This document shows, piece by piece, positions 6,655 through 10,351 of a DNA stretch of 10,351 nucleotides. Source of the DNA: Gaiellales bacterium (GTDB lineage Bacteria > Actinomycetota > Thermoleophilia > Gaiellales > F1-60-MAGs149); assembly GCA_030831375.1 (NCBI GenBank), contig JAURLF010000207.1:1-10351 (forward strand), written 5' to 3'. The position numbers and the translations under genes were made by a program. The number at the start of each line of letters is the position of its first letter. Within the stretch, counting starts at the first letter, position 1. The notes under the pieces are model-generated. The model was given only the letters and a program-made list of their open reading frames with translations. It was not told the origin of the DNA and made no database searches.

Positions 6655-6668
6655 GGGCTGGTCCCACT
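6652..6668. promoter_or_regulatory. Putative autoregulatory operator (inverted repeat) of the toxin-antitoxin operon
   Basis: AGTGGG (6652-6657) and CCCACT (6663-6668) form a perfect 6-bp inverted repeat around a 5-nt spacer. The left arm shares AGT with the -10 box TATAGT and the right arm lies beyond the predicted transcription start. Binding there would block RNA polymerase. AbrB/MazE-type antitoxins commonly repress their own promoters, so this is the natural candidate operator. A 5' mRNA hairpin is the alternative. Confidence 0.45.
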
Positions 6669-6690
6669 TTCCCCCGATGAGGAGGCGATG

Positions 6691-6978
6691 ATGCCCGAGG
6701 CCCCCGGGACCATACGAACGGTCGACGGAAAGGGCCGCGTCGCCCTCGGCGCCGCGGCCGCCGGACGCACGGTGCAGGTCGAGGAGACGCCGGACGGTTT
6801 CGCTATCCGCTTCTGCCGCGTGATCCCCGAGAGCGAGGCCTGGCTGTGGGAGAACGAGGCGGCGCTCAAGCGGGTCCTCAAGGGCCTCGCGGAGGCCAAG
6901 GCGGGGGACGTGGTCCGGGACGTCGACCTGACCGAGCTCATCGCGCTCGCCGACGCCCTCCCGGACGACGGGGACTGA
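6691..6978 (+). CDS. AbrB/MazE/SpoVT-family antitoxin
   Basis: This 95-aa protein is a likely type II antitoxin and operon repressor. Residues 8-41 fit the swapped-hairpin AbrB DNA-binding fold: TIRTVDGKGRVALG, then GRTVQVEETPDGFAIRF. The next part, CRVIPESEAWLWENEAALKRV (42-62, shown in pieces: RVIPESEAW at 43-51, ENEAALKRV at 54-62), is typical of a known AbrB-like antitoxin subfamily paired with RelE-type toxins. The acidic tail (about 73-95) probably binds and neutralises the basic toxin. GAGGAGG at 6679-6685 lies 5 nt before the ATG at 6691 and only 2 nt before the ATG at 6688, so 6691 is preferred. An in-frame ATG at 6610 would add 27 residues but falls outside the family homology. The toxin starts 4 nt after the stop codon. 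Confidence 0.85.
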   Translation: MPEAPGTIRTVDGKGRVALGAAAAGRTVQVEETPDGFAIRFCRVIPESEAWLWENEAALKRVLKGLAEAKAGDVVRDVDLTELIALADALPDDGD

Positions 6979-6982
6979 GGCG

Positions 6983-7339
6983 CTGGCGCCGCCCTTCGCC
7001 ATCGCCTTCACGCCCTCGGCGCAGGCCGACCTCGAGGCGCTGCGTGCGGCGGCCGGGCAGGCGCGGTCGGCGCGGGCGAAGCGGGGCGCCCGCAAGAGCT
7101 CGAAGCAGCAGGGGCTGTACCGGCAGGTCGCGAAGGTGATCCGCTACCTGCAGGAGAACCCGCGTCATCCAAGCCTCCAGACGCACGCGTTCCACTCTCT
7201 GGAGCACCCCTTCGATTCGGCGGCGAAGGTCTTCGAGGCCTACGCGCAGAACCGCACGCCCGGGGCGCATCGCGTCTTCTGGTGCTACGGCCCGGAGGCG
7301 GGGATGATCACCATCCTCGCGATCACGCCGCACCCGTAG
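6983..7339 (+). CDS. RelE/ParE-family toxin, apparent CTG start
   Basis: The 118-aa basic protein looks like a RelE/ParE-superfamily toxin, whose members typically cleave mRNA at the ribosome or inhibit gyrase. Marks of the family are the N-terminal strand FAIAFTPSAQADLEAL at 5-20, a helix YRQVAKVIRYLQENPRHPSL at 46-65, EAYAQNRTPGAHRVFWCYGP at 85-104, and the C-terminal strand ITILAITPHP at 109-118. Arg97 and His117 are the best candidate functional residues; this is inference. The frame is open from 6932 but has no ATG, GTG or TTG before the GTG at 7136, which would remove the first 51 residues of the fold. CTG at 6983 gives MAPPFAIAFTP, an ideal family N-terminus, 4 nt after the antitoxin stop and with GAGG at 6977-6980 overlapping that stop. 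Translational coupling at a weak codon would keep toxin below antitoxin. If CTG is not used, the gene is silent. Confidence 0.8.
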   Translation: MAPPFAIAFTPSAQADLEALRAAAGQARSARAKRGARKSSKQQGLYRQVAKVIRYLQENPRHPSLQTHAFHSLEHPFDSAAKVFEAYAQNRTPGAHRVFWCYGPEAGMITILAITPHP

Positions 7340-7344
7340 GCACG

Positions 7345-7372
7345 GCGATCGACGGCGCTACGCGCCGATCGC
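7345..7372. terminator. Possible hairpin between the toxin and gltD
   Basis: GCGAT (7345-7349) plus CGGCGC (7353-7358) can pair with GCGCCG (7362-7367) plus ATCGC (7368-7372), an 11-bp stem with a 3-nt bulge and a 3-nt loop. It lies in the 18-bp gap between two convergent genes and covers the gltD stop codon. There is no T-run, so terminator function is uncertain. Confidence 0.35.
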
Positions 7373-8776
7373 GGCGTGCACGCGCGCGGCGCACTTGCGC
7401 CCTTCGGCGATCGCCGTCACCACGAGGTCGGCGCCGCGGACGGCGTCGCCGCAGGCGAAGACGCCGTCCGCCTCGGTGGCGTAGCCGTCGACGGCGACGG
7501 TGCCGCGCTCGGTCAGGGCGGCGCCCGCCTGCGCGTAGACGGGGTCCTCCTCGGTGCCCGTGAAGCCGATCGCGAGCAGCACGAGGTCGACCTCGAGCCG
7601 CACCTCGCCGCCGGGGGCGGGGACGGGGTTGCGCACGCCGGTCTCCGCGTAGCCGGGGAACTCGACGCGGTGGCCGACGAGGTGGGTGACGCGCCCGGCC
7701 TCGCCCTCGAAGCCATCGGTGACGAACTGCCACTCGCGCGCGCCGCCCTCCTGATGGGCCGCGTAGGTGCGCAGCACGACCGGCCACTCGGGCCAGGTCT
7801 TGAGCGGCTCGCGCTCGCCCGGGGGCGTGGGGCCGTGCGCGATCTCGTGCACCTCGATCGCGCCCTCGCGGATCGCGTTGCCGAGGCAGTCGGCGCTCGT
7901 GTCGCCGCCGCCGAGGATCGCCACGCGCTTGCCCTTCGTGGTGATCTCGGGGCCCTCGACGGGCAGGCCGGCGACGCGCCGGTTCTGCTGCGCGAGGTAC
8001 GCCATCGCGTAGTGGATGCCGTCGAGCTCGCGGCCGGGGATCTGCAGGTCGCGGTGGCGCTGCGCCCCCGTGGCGAGGACGACGGCGTCGACGCCGGCCC
8101 GCAGCTCGTCGAAGGAGAGGTCGGCGCCGACCGCGATCCCCGTCGCGAACTCGACGCCCTCGGCCTCCATCTGCTCGACGCGGCGGTCGATCAGGTGCTT
8201 CTCCATCTTGAAGTCCGGGATGCCGTAGCGCAGGAGGCCGCCGATCCGGTCGTCGCGCTCGAAGACGGTGACGGCGTGGCCCTCGCGGGCCAGCTGCTGG
8301 GCGCAGGCGAGGCCGGCCGGGCCGGAGCCGACGACGGCGACGCGGCGACCGGTGCGCCGCTCGGCGGGCTCGGGGCGGACCCAGCCCTCGTCGAAGGCCC
8401 GCTCGATGATCGCCAGCTCGACCTGCTTGATCGTGACGGGCTCCTGGTCGAGCGCGAGGACGCAGGCCTCCTCGCACGGGGCGGGGCAGACCGCCCCCGT
8501 GAACTCGGGGAAGTTGTGCGTGGCGTGCAGGCGGTCGATCGCCTCGCGCCAGTGGTCGCGCTCGACGAGGTCGTTCCACTCGGGGATCAGGTTGCCGAGC
8601 GGGCAGCCCGTGTGGCAGAAGGGCACGCCGCAGCCCATGCAGCGGCGCGCCTGCTCGCGCACCGGGCCCGCCTCGGCGGTCTCCTGCACGAACGCGTAGT
8701 CGCGCACGCGCTCCTCGACCGGGCGGTACGGCACGACCCGGCGCTGGATCTGGAGGAAGCCCCTCGGGTCAGTCAC
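7358..8776 (-). CDS. gltD: Glutamate synthase (NADPH) small subunit GltD
   Basis: GltD (472 aa, normal length) passes electrons from NADPH through FAD and iron-sulfur clusters to GltB, which makes two glutamates from glutamine and 2-oxoglutarate. The N-terminal part carries the two cysteine groups for [4Fe-4S] clusters: Cys46, 49, 54, 58 in CMGCGVPFCHTGC, and Cys97, 101, 105 in CPAPCEEAC. The FAD Rossmann motif is VVGSGPAG at 148-155 with FERDDRIGG at 172-180. The NADPH-binding loop is ILGGGDTSADC at 287-297, and the C-terminal FAD contact is GVFACGDAVRG at 438-448. All key residues are present. The GTG start at 8776 lies within the end of gltB (8-nt overlap), so translation is probably coupled. 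It converges on the toxin gene with an 18-bp gap. Confidence 0.96.
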   Translation of the reverse strand: MTDPRGFLQIQRRVVPYRPVEERVRDYAFVQETAEAGPVREQARRCMGCGVPFCHTGCPLGNLIPEWNDLVERDHWREAIDRLHATHNFPEFTGAVCPAPCEEACVLALDQEPVTIKQVELAIIERAFDEGWVRPEPAERRTGRRVAVVGSGPAGLACAQQLAREGHAVTVFERDDRIGGLLRYGIPDFKMEKHLIDRRVEQMEAEGVEFATGIAVGADLSFDELRAGVDAVVLATGAQRHRDLQIPGRELDGIHYAMAYLAQQNRRVAGLPVEGPEITTKGKRVAILGGGDTSADCLGNAIREGAIEVHEIAHGPTPPGEREPLKTWPEWPVVLRTYAAHQEGGAREWQFVTDGFEGEAGRVTHLVGHRVEFPGYAETGVRNPVPAPGGEVRLEVDLVLLAIGFTGTEEDPVYAQAGAALTERGTVAVDGYATEADGVFACGDAVRGADLVVTAIAEGRKCAARVHAAIGA

Positions 8777-10351
8777 CGGCGATCGCCGCCTCGCTGTCTC
8801 TGGCCGCGCGCTCGGCGAGCACGCGCGCGTAGTCGTCGGGCATCACCTTCACGAAGCGGGCCAGGGCGGCCGGCCAGTTGGCGAGCAGGCGCTCGGCGAC
8901 CGGGCTGCCCGTGCGCTCCGCGTGCTCGGCGAGGAGGGCCTTCAGGAGCTCACGGTCCTCGGTGGCCTCGACCGGCTCGAGCGACACGCTGGCCGGATTG
9001 ACGCGGCTCTCGAAGCGGCCGTCCGCGTCGAGCACGAAGGCCATCCCGCCCGACATGCCCGCCGCGAAGTTGCGGCCGGTCGGTCCGAGCACCACGGCGA
9101 CGCCGCCCGTCATGTACTCGCAGCCGTGGTCGCCGACGCCCTCGACCACCGCGGCGGCGCCGGAGTTGCGGACGCAGAAGCGCTCGCCGGCGCGGCCGCG
9201 CAGGAACGCGCTGCCCGAGGTGGCGCCGTAGAGGGCGACGTTGCCGACGTAGGTGGAGGTGGCGACGTCGTAGCCGGCGTCGTCCGCCGCCCTGACCACG
9301 ATGCGGCCGCCCGAGAGTCCCTTGCCGAGGTAGTCGTTGACGGGGCCGGTCAGCTCGATCGTCGTGCCGGGCATCGCGAACGCGCCGAACGACTGGCCGC
9401 CGTGGCCGTGCACCCGCAGCGTGATCGTGCCGTCCGGCAGGCCCTCGGGGCCGACGCGGCGGGCGACCTCGCCAGCCAGCATCGCGCCGAACGTGCGGTT
9501 GATGTTGCGGATGCGGCGCTCGATCACGACCGCCGCGCCGTTCGCGAGCGCGGGCTCGGCCTCGGCGATGATCTCCGGGTCGATCTTGGCCTCGAGGGCG
9601 TGGTCCTGCGCGCGCGAGCGGATCGGCGCCGGCGCCCCGGGTTCGCGGGGGTGGGCGAGGATCGGCGCGAGGTCGAGGGCCTCCAGCCACACGGGACGAT
9701 CCGGCCGCTCGCGCAGGAGGTCGCGGCGCCCGATCAGCTCGTCGACCGTGCGCACGCCGATCTCCGCCATCAGCTCGCGCAGGTGCTCGGCCACGAACAG
9801 GAAGTAGCGCACGACGTGCTCGGGGGTGCCGCGGAAGCGCTCGCGCAGGACGGGGTCCTGCGTGGCGATGCCGACGGGGCACGTGTTGAGGTGGCAGACG
9901 CGCATCATGATGCAGCCCGCCGCGATCAGGGGCGCCGTCGAGAACCCGAACTCCTCGGCGCCGAGGATGGCCCCGACGAGGACGTCGCGGCCGGTGCGCA
10001 GGCCGCCGTCGACCTGCAGCGCGACCTGGCCGCGCAGGTCGTTCATCACCAGCACCTCGTGCGCCTCGGCGAGGCCCATCTCCCACGGCAGGCCCGCGTG
10101 CTTGAGCGAGGAGAGGGGGGAGGCGCCGGTGCCGCCGTCGTGGCCGGAGATCACGATGTGCTCGGCCTTGGCCTTGGCCACGCCCGCCGCCACCGTGCCC
10201 ACGCCGGCCTCCGCCACGAGCTTGACCGAGATGTCGGCGGCCGGGTTCACGCACTTGAGGTCGTGGATCAGCTGGGCGAGGTCCTCGATCGAGTAGATGT
10301 CGTTGTGCGGGGGCGGGCTGATCAGGCCCACACCCGGCGTCGAGTGGCGCA
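8769..10351 (-). CDS. gltB: Glutamate synthase (NADPH) large subunit GltB, 3' part only
   Basis: The gene enters from beyond the right edge; only the last 526 residues are visible, about one third of a normal GltB (around 1500 aa). The first visible codons read RHSTPGVGLISPPPHND, the conserved start of the FMN-binding synthase domain; the GTG at 10331 is internal, not a start. Next come KLVAEAGVGTVAAGVAKAKA and SGHDGGTGASP (FMN/substrate region), and the [3Fe-4S] cysteines in CIMMRVCHLNTC (codons about 9914-9879). The final part is the GXGXG beta-helix domain, with GHGGQSFGAF and NDYLGKGLSGGRIVV, ending in FVKVMPDDYARVL. One small oddity: PPPHND where most GltB have PPPHHD. The enzyme produces glutamate in the cytoplasm. 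The gene order gltB-gltD with overlapping ends is usual. The amidotransferase domain and promoter lie outside the window. Confidence 0.96.
   Translation of the reverse strand, partial: RHSTPGVGLISPPPHNDIYSIEDLAQLIHDLKCVNPAADISVKLVAEAGVGTVAAGVAKAKAEHIVISGHDGGTGASPLSSLKHAGLPWEMGLAEAHEVLVMNDLRGQVALQVDGGLRTGRDVLVGAILGAEEFGFSTAPLIAAGCIMMRVCHLNTCPVGIATQDPVLRERFRGTPEHVVRYFLFVAEHLRELMAEIGVRTVDELIGRRDLLRERPDRPVWLEALDLAPILAHPREPGAPAPIRSRAQDHALEAKIDPEIIAEAEPALANGAAVVIERRIRNINRTFGAMLAGEVARRVGPEGLPDGTITLRVHGHGGQSFGAFAMPGTTIELTGPVNDYLGKGLSGGRIVVRAADDAGYDVATSTYVGNVALYGATSGSAFLRGRAGERFCVRNSGAAAVVEGVGDHGCEYMTGGVAVVLGPTGRNFAAGMSGGMAFVLDADGRFESRVNPASVSLEPVEATEDRELLKALLAEHAERTGSPVAERLLANWPAALARFVKVMPDDYARVLAERAARDSEAAIAGD

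Noticed and set aside
6430..7095. Upstream extension of the mdh reading frame
   Set aside because: Homology begins at MPSPVKVVVTGAAG just after a good ribosome-binding site; the extension would overlap the antitoxin gene on the other strand and has no family match.
7136..7339. 67-residue ORF from GTG 7136 as the whole toxin
   Set aside because: RelE/ParE homology continues upstream in the same frame to CTG 6983, including the first strand and helices, so this is only the C-terminal half.
7376..9001. Long 541-codon open frame on the plus strand opposite gltD and the end of gltB
   Set aside because: It mirrors confidently identified gltD/gltB coding sequence; its translation has no recognisable domain, and long antisense frames are expected in GC-rich codon usage.
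8950..10254. 434-codon frame on the minus strand overlapping gltB in another frame
   Set aside because: The product is Arg/Pro-rich low-complexity sequence, while the gltB frame encodes full conserved GltB motifs over the same bases.

Overview
The window comes from a very GC-rich bacterial chromosome. GTG starts, short gene gaps, the Mdh type and apparent leaderless starts of the form TANNNT-N6/7-RTG fit a high-GC actinomycete. Thermoleophilia-like is my guess for the group and is inference only. Most of the window is housekeeping metabolism; the less ordinary parts are the first gene, the ArgH-like gene and a small toxin-antitoxin pair.

Layout. 24-1460 (+): fusion of a degenerate RsbW-type anti-sigma kinase fold with a GNAT acetyltransferase. 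1453-2226 (-): alpha/beta hydrolase, converging on the first gene so that both stop codons lie in one 8-bp palindrome. 2283-3776 (+): argininosuccinate-lyase-family protein with several altered active-site motifs. 3802-4299 and 4299-5405 (+): purE and purK, which together convert AIR to CAIR in purine synthesis. A perfect 12-bp hairpin (5407-5434) separates purK from the convergent mdh (malate dehydrogenase, 5443-6429, -).

The 261-bp region 6430-6690 holds outward-facing control signals: a possible mdh promoter with a good ribosome-binding site on the minus strand, and, on the plus strand, a -10 box overlapped by an inverted repeat. Downstream is an AbrB/MazE-like antitoxin (6691-6978) and a RelE/ParE-family toxin (6983-7339). 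The toxin has no ATG, GTG or TTG at its proper N-terminus. Homology and spacing point to a CTG start 4 nt after the antitoxin stop, so ordinary gene callers would truncate or miss it.

7358-10351 (-): gltB (3' part only, running off the window edge) followed by gltD with an 8-nt overlap. These encode the two subunits of NADPH glutamate synthase (GOGAT), which assimilates ammonia together with glutamine synthetase.

No CRISPR array, tRNA, rRNA, IS element or integration site was seen. I found no clearly new multi-gene system. The best leads are the divergent ArgH homologue next to purEK, the CTG-started toxin with its promoter-overlapping operator, and the anti-sigma/GNAT fusion.
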